DNA of 64,000 nucleotides from Geomonas subterranea (GCF_019063845.1 NZ_CP077683.1:4146501-4210500); one strand, 5' to 3'. Counted from the first letter of the stretch, positions 1 to 9,219 are shown. Translations and numbers: made by a program. The notes: a model not told the origin generated them from the sequence alone.

Positions 1-1
1 C

Positions 2-829
2 GCCGTGGTGCTGCGCGGCGGCTCCGAGGCGATCCACTCGAACCTCGCCATCGCCACCGTCCTCAAGAACGAGCTGGCCAAGCGCAATATCCCTGCTGCT
101 GCACTCTCCCTGATCCCGTTCACGGAGCGCGAGGGGGTCACCGAGATGCTAAAGCAGGAGGAGTTCATCGATGTGATCATCCCGAGAGGGGGCGAGAGCC
201 TGATCCGCTTCGTGGTGGAGAACTCGAAGATCCCGGTCATCAAGCACTACAAGGGGGTCTGCCACGTCTTCGTGGACGCCTCCGCCGACTTCGAGATGGC
301 GCGCGAGATCATCATCAACGCCAAGGTGCAGCGCCCCGGCGTCTGCAACGCCCTGGAGACGCTGTTGATCCACAAGGACATCGCGGAGAGCTTCGTCCCC
401 TTCATCTACCAGGCGCTCGACGCGCAGAAGGTGGAGCTGCGCGGCGACGAGACCTTCCGCCGCTTCGCTCCGCAGGCCGTGCCGGCCACCGAGGATGACT
501 GGTACGCCGAGTACCTGGAGCTGATCCTGGCCGCGCGCGTGGTGGACGGGCTGGACGCCGCCATCGACCACATCAACCGCTACTGCTCGCTGCACACCGA
601 GTCGATCATCACCGGCGACTACGCCAACGCCCAGCGCTTCATCCGTGAGGTCAACTCCGGCGTGGTGATGGTGAACGCCTCGACCCGCTTCTCCGACGGC
701 AACCAGCTGGGTCTGGGGGCCGAAATCGGCATCTCTACGACCAAGCTGCACTCCTTCGGCCCGATGGGGCTCACCGACCTGACCACGACCAAGTTCATCG
801 TGTACGGCTCGGGGCAGGTGCGGCCTTAA
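2..829 (+). CDS. proA: Gamma-glutamyl phosphate reductase, 3' part
   Basis: Carries out the second step of proline synthesis: NADPH-dependent reduction of gamma-glutamyl phosphate to glutamate semialdehyde in the cytosol. The gene runs in from before the window, so only about the last 275 residues are visible of a family that is usually about 415-420 long. The catalytic cysteine lies in the conserved stretch [12 protein letters not shown]. Near the C-terminus are [15 protein letters not shown] and [11 protein letters not shown], both hallmarks of ProA. The GTG near base 5 is only an internal codon. It sits upstream of nadD, rsfS and rlmH, an order common in Geobacteraceae. Confidence 0.95.
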   Translation, partial: AVVLRGGSEAIHSNLAIATVLKNELAKRNIPAAALSLIPFTEREGVTEMLKQEEFIDVIIPRGGESLIRFVVENSKIPVIKHYKGVCHVFVDASADFEMAREIIINAKVQRPGVCNALETLLIHKDIAESFVPFIYQALDAQKVELRGDETFRRFAPQAVPATEDDWYAEYLELILAARVVDGLDAAIDHINRYCSLHTESIITGDYANAQRFIREVNSGVVMVNASTRFSDGNQLGLGAEIGISTTKLHSFGPMGLTDLTTTKFIVYGSGQVRP

Positions 830-835
830 AAGCCT

Positions 836-929
836 CAACGCAAAGACGCAGAGCCGCGAAGGCGCAAAGAGAACCAAAAGAAGTCCGGTTTACGTCCTTG
901 CGCCCCTGCGCCGCGGCGGCTTTGCGTTA
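836..929. repeat. Short inverted repeat of the CGCAAAG type
   Basis: Between proA and nadD, AACGCAAAG at 837-845 is matched by its reverse complement CTTTGCGTT at 920-928, and the flanking GCCGCG-like bases extend the arms imperfectly. The motif of CGCAAAGACGCAGAG with CTTTGCG resembles short dispersed repeats often seen between genes in environmental proteobacteria. No T-run follows, so a terminator role is uncertain. Confidence 0.5.
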
Positions 930-968
930 CGGCCTTTGGTCTTCGTCAACAACCGGAGCCTCGACACC

Positions 969-1619
969 ATGAAAACGGGGATACTGGGGGGTACTTTCAA
1001 CCCCATCCATAATGCGCACCTGCGTATCGCCGAGGAGGCGCGCGACCTGTTCCAGCTGGACCGGGTCGTCTTCATCCCGGCTGCCGCACCGCCGCACAAG
1101 CCGCAGGTGGGGGAACTCTCCTTCGCCTGCCGCCTCGAGATGGTCCGCCTCGCGGTCGCCGGCAACCCCTGCTTCGAACTCTCCGACATGGAGGCGGTGC
1201 GCGGCGGACGCTCCTATTCGGTGGACACGCTGCGCCAGTTGCGCGCCGAACATCCCGGGGACGAGCTTTTCTTCATAGTCGGGGCGGACTCCTTCAACGA
1301 CATCTCCACCTGGCACCAGTACGAGGCGATCTTCAGCATGTGCAACATCATCAGCGTGCAGCGCCCCGGCTCCACCATCGCCAGTCTCACCCAGGCCCTC
1401 CCTGTTGCCATAAGTGGGGAGTTCTGCTATGATTCGGCGGCTAAACGCCTGAACCACAGTTCGGGCCACTGTGTCTACGCGCTGGACGGTGTGCTGCTCG
1501 ACATCTCATCCAGCCATATCCGGCAGCTTGTCAAAGCCGGCCGCTCGATCAGGTATCTCCTTCCGGAGGCCGTCGAGCACTACATAAAGGAACAAGGGTT
1601 ATACGTTGATGCAAGATAA
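969..1619 (+). CDS. nadD: Nicotinate-nucleotide adenylyltransferase
   Basis: Adenylates nicotinate mononucleotide to deamido-NAD, the penultimate step of NAD synthesis. The 216-residue product begins MKTGILGGTFNPIHNAHL, which holds the nucleotidyltransferase GGTFNPxHxxH motif. The second signature, ISSSHIRQLV, lies near the C-terminus. The ATG at 969 is chosen because this motif normally starts within the first ten residues; an in-frame start at 936 would add 11 unrelated residues. CGGAG upstream can serve as ribosome binding site. Its last codons overlap the start of rsfS, so the two are probably translationally coupled. Confidence 0.95.
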   Translation: MKTGILGGTFNPIHNAHLRIAEEARDLFQLDRVVFIPAAAPPHKPQVGELSFACRLEMVRLAVAGNPCFELSDMEAVRGGRSYSVDTLRQLRAEHPGDELFFIVGADSFNDISTWHQYEAIFSMCNIISVQRPGSTIASLTQALPVAISGEFCYDSAAKRLNHSSGHCVYALDGVLLDISSSHIRQLVKAGRSIRYLLPEAVEHYIKEQGLYVDAR

Positions 1620-1998
1620 GGAAGTAGTAGTACCGGCAGTGGAACGCGCCGTGAAATGTGCGGCTTTCGCGCTCGACAAGAAGGCGCTCGACGTCAAGGT
1701 GCTCGAGATCAAGAACATCTCCAGCATCGCGGACTACCTGGTGCTCGCCACCGGGCGCTCGGACCGTCAGGTTCAGGCCATGGCCGACTCGGTCAAGCAG
1801 GGGCTCAAGCCCATCGACAGGGCGATCGACACCGAGGGGTACGACGAGGGGCGCTGGGTGGTGGTCGACTTCGGCGACGTGATCGTGCACCTTTTCCAGG
1901 AAGAGGTGCGCAAGATATACAACCTGGACGATCTCTGGAACAGGGCGCCGCAGATCGAGATTCCCGAGGAATACCTCTGGGAGCATAAAGAGAAATGA
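1609..1998 (+). CDS. rsfS: Ribosomal silencing factor RsfS
   Basis: RsfS (Iojap family) binds ribosomal protein L14 on the large subunit, blocks subunit joining and so lowers translation when nutrients are short. The product is about 129 residues, the family's usual size. It carries the typical core KALDVKVLEIKNISSIADY, then VLATGRSDRQVQAMAD and VVVDFGDVIVHLF. The ATG at 1609 overlaps the end of nadD, and a TTG at 1606 is possible. AAGGAACAAGG upstream is a good ribosome binding site. Its stop overlaps the rlmH start as ATGA. Confidence 0.95.
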   Translation: MQDKEVVVPAVERAVKCAAFALDKKALDVKVLEIKNISSIADYLVLATGRSDRQVQAMADSVKQGLKPIDRAIDTEGYDEGRWVVVDFGDVIVHLFQEEVRKIYNLDDLWNRAPQIEIPEEYLWEHKEK

Positions 1999-2459
1999 GG
2001 CTGAAGCTCCTTTGGGTCGGCAAGACCCAGGAGAGCTGGGTCCGCACCGGCATCGACGAGTACGCGGGGAGGGTGAGGCGCTACGCACCGCTGGAGATCC
2101 TGGAGGCCCGCGAGGAAAAGGGGGCGCAGGCGGCCACCATGCGGGAGCGCGAATGCGAGCGCCTCGCGAAGCTGATCCCCAAGGGGGGAAAACTGGTACT
2201 CCTGGATGAGAGGGGGGAGCAGATGAGTTCCCCGGAACTGGCCTCCTTCCTGTCCAGAAACAGGGACCAGGGGACCCAGGACCTGGTCTTCGCCATAGGC
2301 GGGGCCTACGGCTTCACCGACGGTTTCCGGGCCCAGGCTTTCAAGACCATTTCGCTCTCGCGGATGACCCTCACCCACCAGATGGTGAGAGTCTTCCTGC
2401 TGGAGCAGATATACCGCGGCTTCACCATCATTAACGGTGAGCCGTACCATCATGAGTAG
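1995..2459 (+). CDS. rlmH: 23S rRNA (pseudouridine-1915-N3)-methyltransferase RlmH
   Basis: SPOUT-fold methyltransferase that methylates pseudouridine 1915 in helix 69 of 23S rRNA, using S-adenosylmethionine. At 154 residues it matches the family length. It begins MRLKLLWVGKTQ and has the cofactor-site segment FAIGGAYGF. The conserved tail is SLSRMTLTHQMVRVFLLEQ, then YRGFTIINGEPYHHE at the extreme C-terminus. It overlaps rsfS by four bases and is followed by a strong terminator, so it probably ends the transcript. Confidence 0.97.
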   Translation: MRLKLLWVGKTQESWVRTGIDEYAGRVRRYAPLEILEAREEKGAQAATMRERECERLAKLIPKGGKLVLLDERGEQMSSPELASFLSRNRDQGTQDLVFAIGGAYGFTDGFRAQAFKTISLSRMTLTHQMVRVFLLEQIYRGFTIINGEPYHHE

Positions 2460-2478
2460 GGTAAGTGATTGATTGTTT

Positions 2479-2509
2479 AAAGGTGAAGTCGTTCTGCTTC
2501 ACCTTTTTT
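2479..2509 (+). terminator. Rho-independent terminator after rlmH
   Basis: A perfect 10-bp stem, AAAGGTGAAG (2479-2488) with CTTCACCTTT (2497-2506), has an 8-base loop and ends in a run of six T (2504-2509). It lies 20 bases past the rlmH stop. Confidence 0.92.
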
Positions 2510-2546
2510 AATTGGATCTAATACTTCTAATGAGGGAGAAAATGCC

Positions 2547-4085
2547 ATGCCGAAAAAGCCTCTGCTCTTGATGATCCTCGATGGCTGGGGGATCAACCCC
2601 GAACAGGAAGCCAACGCTGTCGCCCAAGCGAAGACACCCAACATGACCCGGCTCACCGCCGAATACCCTTCCGGCCAGATCGACGGCTCCGGCCTCGCGG
2701 TGGGGCTCCCCTCCGGCCAGATGGGGAACTCCGAGGTCGGGCACACCAACATCGGCGCTGGTCGCGTGGTTTACCAGGATCTCACCAGGATCAGCAAATC
2801 GATCAATGACGGCGATTTCTTCACCAATGCGGCCCTGGTCGACTGCATGACCAAGGTGAAGGGGGGAAGCGGCAGGCTGCATCTGGCGGGGCTCCTCTCC
2901 GACGGCGGCGTGCATTCTCATGATACCCACCTCTACGCGCTCCTCGAGATGGCCAAGAGGGAGGGGGTTTCGCAGGTGTTCGTGCACTGCCTCATGGACG
3001 GTCGCGACACCCCGCCGCAGAGCGGGGGCGACTACATCGGGCGCCTGGAAAGGGAGATCGCCCGGCTCGGCTTCGGCCAGATTGCCACAGTGATCGGGCG
3101 CTATTACGCCATGGACCGCGACAACCGCTGGGACCGCGTGGAGAAAGCATACCGCGCCATAGTTTTGGGCGAGGGGAACCCCTTCGCGAGCGCGGAAGCC
3201 GCCATGAAGCAGAGCTACGCCGACGGGGTCACCGACGAGTTCGTCCTCCCCAGCGTGATCATGTCCGGAGGTGCCCCGGTGGGTAGACTTTCCGACGGCG
3301 ACGGCTTCATCTTCTTCAACTTCCGCTCCGACCGTGCCCGCGAGATCACCCGCGCCTTCACCGATCCGCAGTTCAGCGGATTTCAGAGGGAGGCGTGGCC
3401 CAAGCTCTCCTCGTACGTCTGCATGACCTCCTACGACGAGACCTTCGGCCTCCCGGTCGCCTTCGGTCCGGAGGATCTGGTCAACATCTTCCCGGAAGTG
3501 ATCAGTGACGCCGGGCTGACCCAGTTGAGGATCGCGGAGACCGAGAAGTACGCCCATGTCACCTTCTTCTTCAACGGCGGCAGGGAGGAGGCCTTCCCGG
3601 GTGAAGACCGCGCCCTGATCCCGTCCCCGAAGGAGGTCGCCACCTACGACCAGAAGCCGGAGATGAGTGCGTACCTCGTCACCGAGGAACTCATGAAGCG
3701 GCTCGACGAGGACAAGTACGACGTCATCATCCTCAACTTCGCCAATGCCGACATGGTCGGGCACACCGGCATCTTCTCCGCCGCGGTTCAGGCGGTCGAG
3801 GCGGTGGACGAATGCGTGGGCAAGCTGGTGGAGAAGGTGCGGGCGAAGGGAGGCATCACCATCATCACCGCCGACCACGGCAACGCCGAGATGATGCAGG
3901 ACGAGCAGGGGGGACCGCACACGGCCCACACCTGCGACATGGCGCCGGTGGTGCTGGTGGATGACACCAGGAAGGGTGTGAAATTGAGGACCGGTGTCCT
4001 CGCCGACCTGGCCCCCACCATGCTTGAGCTGCTCGGTCTGCCGCAGCCGCCGGAGATGACCGGGAAGAGCCTGCTGGCAGGTTAG
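2547..4085 (+). CDS. gpmI: Phosphoglycerate mutase, cofactor-independent
   Basis: Interconverts 3- and 2-phosphoglycerate in glycolysis and gluconeogenesis using two manganese ions and a phosphoserine intermediate. The 512 residues match the usual length. It opens [15 protein letters not shown], whose Asp is a metal ligand. [15 protein letters not shown] holds the serine nucleophile, [14 protein letters not shown] follows, and the second metal site includes [12 protein letters not shown] and [10 protein letters not shown]. The ribosome binding site is GAGGGAG. It has its own transcription start region after the rlmH terminator. Confidence 0.97.
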   Translation: MPKKPLLLMILDGWGINPEQEANAVAQAKTPNMTRLTAEYPSGQIDGSGLAVGLPSGQMGNSEVGHTNIGAGRVVYQDLTRISKSINDGDFFTNAALVDCMTKVKGGSGRLHLAGLLSDGGVHSHDTHLYALLEMAKREGVSQVFVHCLMDGRDTPPQSGGDYIGRLEREIARLGFGQIATVIGRYYAMDRDNRWDRVEKAYRAIVLGEGNPFASAEAAMKQSYADGVTDEFVLPSVIMSGGAPVGRLSDGDGFIFFNFRSDRAREITRAFTDPQFSGFQREAWPKLSSYVCMTSYDETFGLPVAFGPEDLVNIFPEVISDAGLTQLRIAETEKYAHVTFFFNGGREEAFPGEDRALIPSPKEVATYDQKPEMSAYLVTEELMKRLDEDKYDVIILNFANADMVGHTGIFSAAVQAVEAVDECVGKLVEKVRAKGGITIITADHGNAEMMQDEQGGPHTAHTCDMAPVVLVDDTRKGVKLRTGVLADLAPTMLELLGLPQPPEMTGKSLLAG

Positions 4086-4105
4086 CTCGGTCGCACTTGT
4101 TTCCC

Positions 4106-4132
4106 GTCCGACTGGTCCGACTGGTCCGACTG
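4106..4132 (+). repeat. Three tandem 9-bp units
   Basis: GTCCGACTG is repeated three times without gaps (4106-4114, 4115-4123, 4124-4132) between gpmI and the next gene, 21 bases before its start. It could vary by slippage and lies where it might affect leader length, but no function is shown. Confidence 0.8.
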
Positions 4133-4153
4133 AAAAGAAAGGGAGAGACCCCC

Positions 4154-4816
4154 ATGAAGATTCTGGCAATCAACGGCAGCCCCCGCGGCATGAACGGCAC
4201 CACTGGGCGGCTTTTGGAAGAGGTGCTGGCCGGAGCGGTGCAGGCGGGGGCCGACATCGAGATCGTCTCGCTTTCCGAGACCCCGATCAAGCCGTGCGTC
4301 GCCTGCGACGCCTGCCACAAGGTGGGCATCTGCCCGGTGAAGGACGAGTACGAAACCCTCAAGGACAAGCTTCTTGCGGCGGATGCCTTCATCCTGGCGA
4401 CGCCCAACTACCTCCTGAGCATCACCGCCCAGTTGAAGGCGTTCCTGGATCGCTGCAACGGGTTGATCCATCTCACCGCTTTGGAAGGGAAGTACTCGGC
4501 CCTGGTCGAAACCTCCGGCGGTGGCGGGGACGAGGAACCGCTTGAGTACATGCAGCGCATCGTCAATGCCATGGGCGCCCAGAACGTCGGCAGCATCGGG
4601 TCGCCCGGCGCCGGGCCGCGCATGTTCCCGGACCAGGAGGCGCTGTTCCAGAAGGCCCGCGCCTTGGGCAAGGAACTCTGCGACAGTGTGCGGGAGAAGC
4701 GCAGCTTCCCGGAACAGGATTGCTTCCGCCTCGGCTTCAAGGAGCGGATGAGCCACCTGATCGGCTTCATGGGCGAGTGCTGGCCGTATGAGAAGGAATA
4801 CCTGGCACAGAGGTAG
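4154..4816 (+). CDS. Iron-sulfur flavoprotein-like NAD(P)H-dependent reductase
   Basis: Flavodoxin-fold protein of 220 residues. The FMN phosphate loop is NGSPRGMNGTTGRL at the N-terminus. A compact cysteine cluster, C-x2-C-x2-C-x5-C (CVACDACHKVGIC), starts near residue 50; this is the signature of the Isf iron-sulfur flavoproteins of anaerobes, where it binds a 4Fe-4S cluster. A further flavin-contact region is ATPNYLLSITAQLKAFLDR. The physiological partner is unknown; family members pass electrons from ferredoxin or NAD(P)H. The start at 4154 follows GGGAGAG and is the first residue of the fold. Confidence 0.85.
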   Translation: MKILAINGSPRGMNGTTGRLLEEVLAGAVQAGADIEIVSLSETPIKPCVACDACHKVGICPVKDEYETLKDKLLAADAFILATPNYLLSITAQLKAFLDRCNGLIHLTALEGKYSALVETSGGGGDEEPLEYMQRIVNAMGAQNVGSIGSPGAGPRMFPDQEALFQKARALGKELCDSVREKRSFPEQDCFRLGFKERMSHLIGFMGECWPYEKEYLAQR

Positions 4817-4825
4817 CCCCGGGGC

Positions 4826-4935
4826 CTCACCCTCACTTTTTCCCTCACCCCGCCCCTCCCCCAGGGGGCGAGGGGTGGATGATGCCTTCTCCCTCCGGGA
4901 GAAGGTGCCCCGCAGGGGCGGATGAGGGATGCGCC
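4826..4935. repeat. GC-rich dispersed repeat with hairpins
   Basis: The gap between the flavoprotein and LUD genes holds pyrimidine-rich tracts with short self-complementary blocks: CCCTCCCCCAGGGGGCGAGGG, then CTTCTCCCTCCGGGAGAAGG and GCCCCGCAGGGGC. It resembles the repeats at 55.7-55.85 kb in this window. Such elements are common between genes in Geobacteraceae. No open reading frame is seen in it. Confidence 0.6.
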
Positions 4936-5004
4936 GTTGCAGTGTAGGAATGGCGGGGCTGGAGCGTTTAGCTGGACGTAGTCAACTGTCACACGGAGGC
5001 GGTA

Positions 5005-5658
5005 ATGAGCAACACTGAAGAGTTGAACGACTGGGCCTATGCCCACAAATGCCAAAAAGCGGTGGAAAACCTGAAGAAGAACGGCTTCGACGCGTTCTAC
5101 TGCCATGACGGCGAAGAGGTCTTCCACTACATCGTGAACGAGGCGGCGGGGGCGCAGAGCGTCGGCTTCGGCGGTTCGCTTTCCATCGCGGACCTGAAAC
5201 TTTCCGACAAGCTGAAGGGGATGGGGAAGGAGATCCTGAACCACGGCCTGCCCGGCCTTTCTCCGGAGGAGAAGCTCGCCATCACCAGGCGGCAGCTCAC
5301 CTGCGACCTCTTCCTGACCGGCAGCAACGCGGTCACCCTCTCCGGTATCCTGGTCAACATCGACGGCAACGGCAACCGCGCCGCCGCCATGTTCTTCGGA
5401 CCGCAGAAGGTGATCGTGGTGGTGGGGCGGAACAAGCTGGTGGATGGCAGCATCGAGGACGCGGTGCAGCGCATCAGGACCTACGCCGCGCCGCCCAACG
5501 CCAAGCGGCTGAACCTCGCCACGCCCTGCACCACCACCGGCTTCTGCTCCGACTGCAACTCTCCGCAGCGCATCTGCCGCGTGACCACCATCATCGAGAA
5601 GAAGCCCAGGAACACCGACATCAAGGTGCTGGTGGTAAACGAGGACATGGGACTTTAG
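5005..5658 (+). CDS. LUD-domain (DUF162, LutC-like) protein
   Basis: The 217-residue protein consists almost entirely of the LUD domain found in lactate-utilisation proteins LutB and LutC. Visible family blocks are VGFGGSLSIADLKL, the segment DLFLTGSNAVTLSG followed by VNIDGNGNRAAAM, and FFGPQKVIVVVGRNKLV. The C-terminal half has several cysteines (TPCTTTGFCSDCNSPQRIC) that may bind metal. It lacks the ferredoxin and Fe-S domains of LutB and has no lut partners here, so a role in lactate oxidation is only a possibility. A good GGAGG site precedes the ATG. Confidence 0.82.
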   Translation: MSNTEELNDWAYAHKCQKAVENLKKNGFDAFYCHDGEEVFHYIVNEAAGAQSVGFGGSLSIADLKLSDKLKGMGKEILNHGLPGLSPEEKLAITRRQLTCDLFLTGSNAVTLSGILVNIDGNGNRAAAMFFGPQKVIVVVGRNKLVDGSIEDAVQRIRTYAAPPNAKRLNLATPCTTTGFCSDCNSPQRICRVTTIIEKKPRNTDIKVLVVNEDMGL

Positions 5659-5766
5659 AGAAGCGGAACCCGTTCCACGTTTTACGTTAGAACCGGAAAG
5701 CCGGGGCTCACCCCCCAACGTGGAACGCCGCATTCAGGACGCAGAACTTTCTTTTTTGGGGTGACA

Positions 5767-6504
5767 ATGCTCTTTCGCCCTCTGATCGATCTGCTGTTTC
5801 CCCCTTTATGCCATGCCTGCAAAGGGGCCATACCTGTAACCGGGGCGGAGGGAACTCCGCCCCAGCCCTTCATATGCGCCGGTTGCCTCGGCAAGATTTC
5901 CTTCCTCGAATCCCCGTTGTGCACCCTCTGCGGGGCCCCCTTTGCCACCGACGCTGGCAGCGACCACGTCTGCGGCGCCTGCCTTTCTCATTCTCCTTTT
6001 CACACCTGCCGCTCGGCGGCCGTCCTGGGAGGACCGCTCCAGGACCTGATCCATCGTTTCAAGTACGGCGGCAAGATGCACCTGGGTGACCCCCTGGGGC
6101 TGCTGGCTTGGCAAAGGCTGGAGCGATTTATTGCCCAAGCCAGGCCGGATTGCGTGGTTCCGGTGCCGCTGCATCGCAGAAGGCTCAGGCAGCGAGGTTA
6201 CAATCAGTCGCAGTTGATAGGAGAAGTGCTCGGGAAGAAGCTGGGGGTGCCGCAAGTGGTGGGGAATCTGAGCCGGTTACGCTGGACGGAGCCCCAGACG
6301 GGACTGGATGCAGGAGACAGGGTGACCAACGTGAAAGGCGCCTTCGGGGTGCGGGAGCCGGAAGCTCTGGCGGGAAAGCGGTTGCTGCTGGTGGATGACG
6401 TCTTCACCACGGGAAGCACGCTGGGGGCCTGCGTCGATGCGCTACGCGAAGTGGAGGTCGCCGCGGTGGTGGCGGTAACGGTGGCGCGGGGGCTCCAGCA
6501 GTAG
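5767..6504 (+). CDS. comF: ComF-family phosphoribosyltransferase-like protein
   Basis: ComF/GntX family protein of about 245 residues. The N-terminal zinc-ribbon part has four CxxC pairs (CHAC, CAGC, CTLC, CGAC). The C-terminal half is a type-I phosphoribosyltransferase fold with the PRPP loop LLLVDDVFTTGSTL and the conserved RGYNQSQLI. Homologues drive uptake of single-stranded DNA in competence, but many non-competent bacteria keep the gene and its substrate is unsettled. A GTG two codons earlier (5761) is an equally possible start. It is followed by a long hairpin. Confidence 0.9.
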   Translation: MLFRPLIDLLFPPLCHACKGAIPVTGAEGTPPQPFICAGCLGKISFLESPLCTLCGAPFATDAGSDHVCGACLSHSPFHTCRSAAVLGGPLQDLIHRFKYGGKMHLGDPLGLLAWQRLERFIAQARPDCVVPVPLHRRRLRQRGYNQSQLIGEVLGKKLGVPQVVGNLSRLRWTEPQTGLDAGDRVTNVKGAFGVREPEALAGKRLLLVDDVFTTGSTLGACVDALREVEVAAVVAVTVARGLQQ

Positions 6505-6632
6505 TGTGGCGCCCGGGTCTGGGCTCTTGGCGAACTCGCGGTGGCCGCGCCGACCGGATAGCCGGCCCAAATCCCCCGAGTCCCCCCTTCGCAAAAGGGA
6601 ACTTGAGGCCTAGTTCAACAGGGGGAAAAGGG

Positions 6633-6697
6633 AAAAGGGGACAGGCTACTTTATAGGGTGTGGCAGCGGGAAATGGAAAAGTAGCCTGTCCCCTTTT
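6633..6697. repeat. Palindromic REP-like element of the GGGGACAGGC family
   Basis: AAAAGGGGACAGGCTACTTT (6633-6652) is matched by its reverse complement at 6678-6697, giving 20-bp arms around a 25-base centre, followed by more T residues. It lies between the convergent comF and helicase genes and could act as a bidirectional terminator. Its outer part, GGGGACAGGC, recurs at 15.1 kb, 31.7 kb and inside asnB at 62.9 kb. Confidence 0.85.
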
Positions 6698-6723
6698 TTT
6701 CTTTTTTTCTCCCGAAGGAGCCT

Positions 6724-9219
6724 CTAGGGGGGCGTTGCAAAGAAGGCCTCTAGTCTGCGGCAGATCTCTTCCTCAGGCGCTTTCTGAACGCTGACACCGT
6801 GCAGCGCAGTCAGGAAGATCTTGCCGTAGTTCTTGGTGAGCACCCGCGAGTCCAGGATCAGCACGGCGCCGCGGTCCTCCTTGCTCCGGATCAGCCTTCC
6901 GAACCCCTGCTTGAACTTGATCACCGCCTGCGGCACGGTGTAGCTCATGAAGGGATCGCCCCCCTTGGCGGTGATGTGCTCGCTCCTCGCCTCCAGGATC
7001 GGTTCGGTGGGAACTCTGAACGGTAGCCGGGTGATCACCACCAGTTCCAGCCCCCGCCCCTGCACGTCCACCCCCTCCCAAAAGGAATCGGTACCGAAGA
7101 GCACCGGGTTGACCGAGTTGCGGAACTTGGAAAGGAGCATGTGCCGGTTGGTCTCCCCCTGGCGCATCGGGGTGAGGCCGGCGCCCTTCAGTGGCTCGGC
7201 GAGGCGGTTGAAGACCCGGATCAGGAGATCGTACGAGGTGAAGAGGACGAAGGCGCGCCCCTGCGAAATTTTGAGCGCGTCCAAGAGGTGGCTGCAGAGC
7301 CGGGCCTCGAACATGGGGGAGGTCGGCTCGGGCATGTCGGATGGAACCGCCACCAGGGCCTGGTGCGCGTAGTCGAAGGGGGAGGGGAGCAACAGCTCGC
7401 TCGTCCGTTCCTTGGGGAGCAGTTCGATCCCGGTGCGGTGCTTTAAAAAGTCGAACTTCTCCCCGATGGCGAGGGTCGCGGAGGTGAGCACGACGGTCTT
7501 GAAGCGGTCCAGGATCGCCTTCTTGATGGACTCGGCCACCTCCAGCGGAGAACAGCAGAGTTTCACCAGCGGCCCCTTCCTCAGCTCGAACCAGCGGCAG
7601 AACTCGTCTTCCCGCGCCATGAAGAAACGCAGGGCATCCACGGCGCACTCGATCCTCCCCTTCACACCGCGAAGATCGGTGAGCGGCCCCGCCAGCTTTT
7701 CCAGCACCTTGTCGGAAAGCTTCTCGCACCCTTTCAGAAAGGCCTGCATGGCGAGGGCGTAGTCCGAGAGCTCCTTGGCCATGTTCTCGATGTGCGGGGT
7801 CACCTCCTGCCAGAGCGGCGTACTGTAAATCGCCGGCGTCACCCGCAGCTTCTGCTCGGCCCCGTCCTTCTTCAGCTTCCTGAACAGCGCTTCGCCGATC
7901 TGGTCCATGCCGCGCGTCACCGCGTCCAGCACCGCGACCCTTCTCGGGATCAGGCGCCCCTCCAGGACCTCGGCGATCTCCAGGTAGAGGTCGTCTTGCG
8001 ATTCGGGGACGGCGGCGGAAAGCTGGGTCGAGAGCTGCGGCAGCACGCCGCGGTGTGCCTTCCTGGGGTGCTGCAGCTTGCCCAAAAGTTTCACCAGCCC
8101 CAGGCGAGACACCTGGCTGGAGAGGAAGCTGGTGGCAACGTCCTCGAGGTGGTGACCTTCGTCGAAAACGAGCCGGGTGAAAGGAGGGAGGATGGCGGTG
8201 GCGTCGTAACCGGTTTCCTGGCGCACCGAGAGGTCCGCGAGGAGCAGGGCGTGGTTGACCACGAGGAGATCGGCGCCGGCGGCCTCGCGTCGTGCCTTGT
8301 AGAAGAAGCAGCGCGGGTACTCCGGGCACTTCACCCGGCCGCACTGGTCCGACTCGCAGCAAAGCTCCTCCCAGACCTCGTCCTTGGGGATGAAGGCCAG
8401 GTCGCCGCGGCAGCCGTCCTCGGTCTTCTTGCTCCAGGTCACGATGGCATCTAGTTCCTGAGCGGTCTCGTCCTTGAACAGCGACGCGTCGGCGGCGTTT
8501 ACCCGCAATTTCCTGAGGCAAAGGTAGTTGCCGCGTCCCTTGACCAGCACCGCCCGGAACTGCACCCCGGCGTGCTGCTGCAAAAACGGGATGTCCTTCT
8601 GGATCAGCTGCTCCTGCAGGTTGATGGTGTTGGTGGAAACCACCACCCGCTCCTTGTTGCGCACGGACCAGAGGGCGGCGGGAAGGAGGTAGGCCAGGGA
8701 TTTCCCAGTCCCGGTACCCGCCTCGACGATGGCCACCTTCTCCTCGTTGAAGGCTTCGGAGAGGTTGAGCGCCATCCGGCTCTGCTCGGGGCGGTGCTCG
8801 TACCCCGGCAGGGCCTGCGCCAGAACGCCGTCGGGCGCGTAGAAGTGCTCCACCTCGGGATAGGAGAGGCGCTCCACCACCTTGCGGGCGAAGGGCGCGA
8901 CCACCTGGTTCGCGCGCGAGGCGTCGTTGTTGACGATGTAGAAGCCGACCCCCTGGTTGCCCAGGAGCGACGCGATCTCTATGTCAGGTTGCGAAGGGGT
9001 GAGGTTGCCGGACGGGTGGTTGTGAATGACCACGTCGCCAAAGGAGCAGGCGATCATGATGGCGGGGACGGCGTCCTTGTTGCCGCGGGCCAGGGGCTCC
9101 ACGGTTACGACGATGCGCGCCTCGTCGGTGCGACCCAAAAAGAAGACTTCGTTGCCGTTTGCTTCTGCGATGGCGCTGCGGAGATGCTCGATGGCGAGAG
9201 CTGAAAAGTATTTTTGCAT
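6724..9219 (-). CDS. DinG/XPD-type ATP-dependent helicase with an N-terminal JAMM (RadC-like) domain
   Basis: Superfamily 2 DNA helicase of about 831 residues with an unusual front end. Residues 1-130 carry a complete JAMM metal motif, HNHPSGNLTPSQPD (H-x-H-x7-S-x2-D), with an upstream glutamate in GNEVFFLG, as in RadC. The helicase core follows: Walker A EAGTGTGKS; four cysteines fitting an XPD-type 4Fe-4S cluster (CCESDQCGRVKCPEYPRC); the DEAH-like box FDEGHH; and the late motifs TDSFWEGVDVQG and GFGRLIRS. It probably unwinds damaged or structured DNA. The ATG at 9219 is preferred because the RadC-like fold starts there; a TTG at 9258 would add 13 residues. Confidence 0.88.
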   Translation of the reverse strand: MQKYFSALAIEHLRSAIAEANGNEVFFLGRTDEARIVVTVEPLARGNKDAVPAIMIACSFGDVVIHNHPSGNLTPSQPDIEIASLLGNQGVGFYIVNNDASRANQVVAPFARKVVERLSYPEVEHFYAPDGVLAQALPGYEHRPEQSRMALNLSEAFNEEKVAIVEAGTGTGKSLAYLLPAALWSVRNKERVVVSTNTINLQEQLIQKDIPFLQQHAGVQFRAVLVKGRGNYLCLRKLRVNAADASLFKDETAQELDAIVTWSKKTEDGCRGDLAFIPKDEVWEELCCESDQCGRVKCPEYPRCFFYKARREAAGADLLVVNHALLLADLSVRQETGYDATAILPPFTRLVFDEGHHLEDVATSFLSSQVSRLGLVKLLGKLQHPRKAHRGVLPQLSTQLSAAVPESQDDLYLEIAEVLEGRLIPRRVAVLDAVTRGMDQIGEALFRKLKKDGAEQKLRVTPAIYSTPLWQEVTPHIENMAKELSDYALAMQAFLKGCEKLSDKVLEKLAGPLTDLRGVKGRIECAVDALRFFMAREDEFCRWFELRKGPLVKLCCSPLEVAESIKKAILDRFKTVVLTSATLAIGEKFDFLKHRTGIELLPKERTSELLLPSPFDYAHQALVAVPSDMPEPTSPMFEARLCSHLLDALKISQGRAFVLFTSYDLLIRVFNRLAEPLKGAGLTPMRQGETNRHMLLSKFRNSVNPVLFGTDSFWEGVDVQGRGLELVVITRLPFRVPTEPILEARSEHITAKGGDPFMSYTVPQAVIKFKQGFGRLIRSKEDRGAVLILDSRVLTKNYGKIFLTALHGVSVQKAPEEEICRRLEAFFATPP

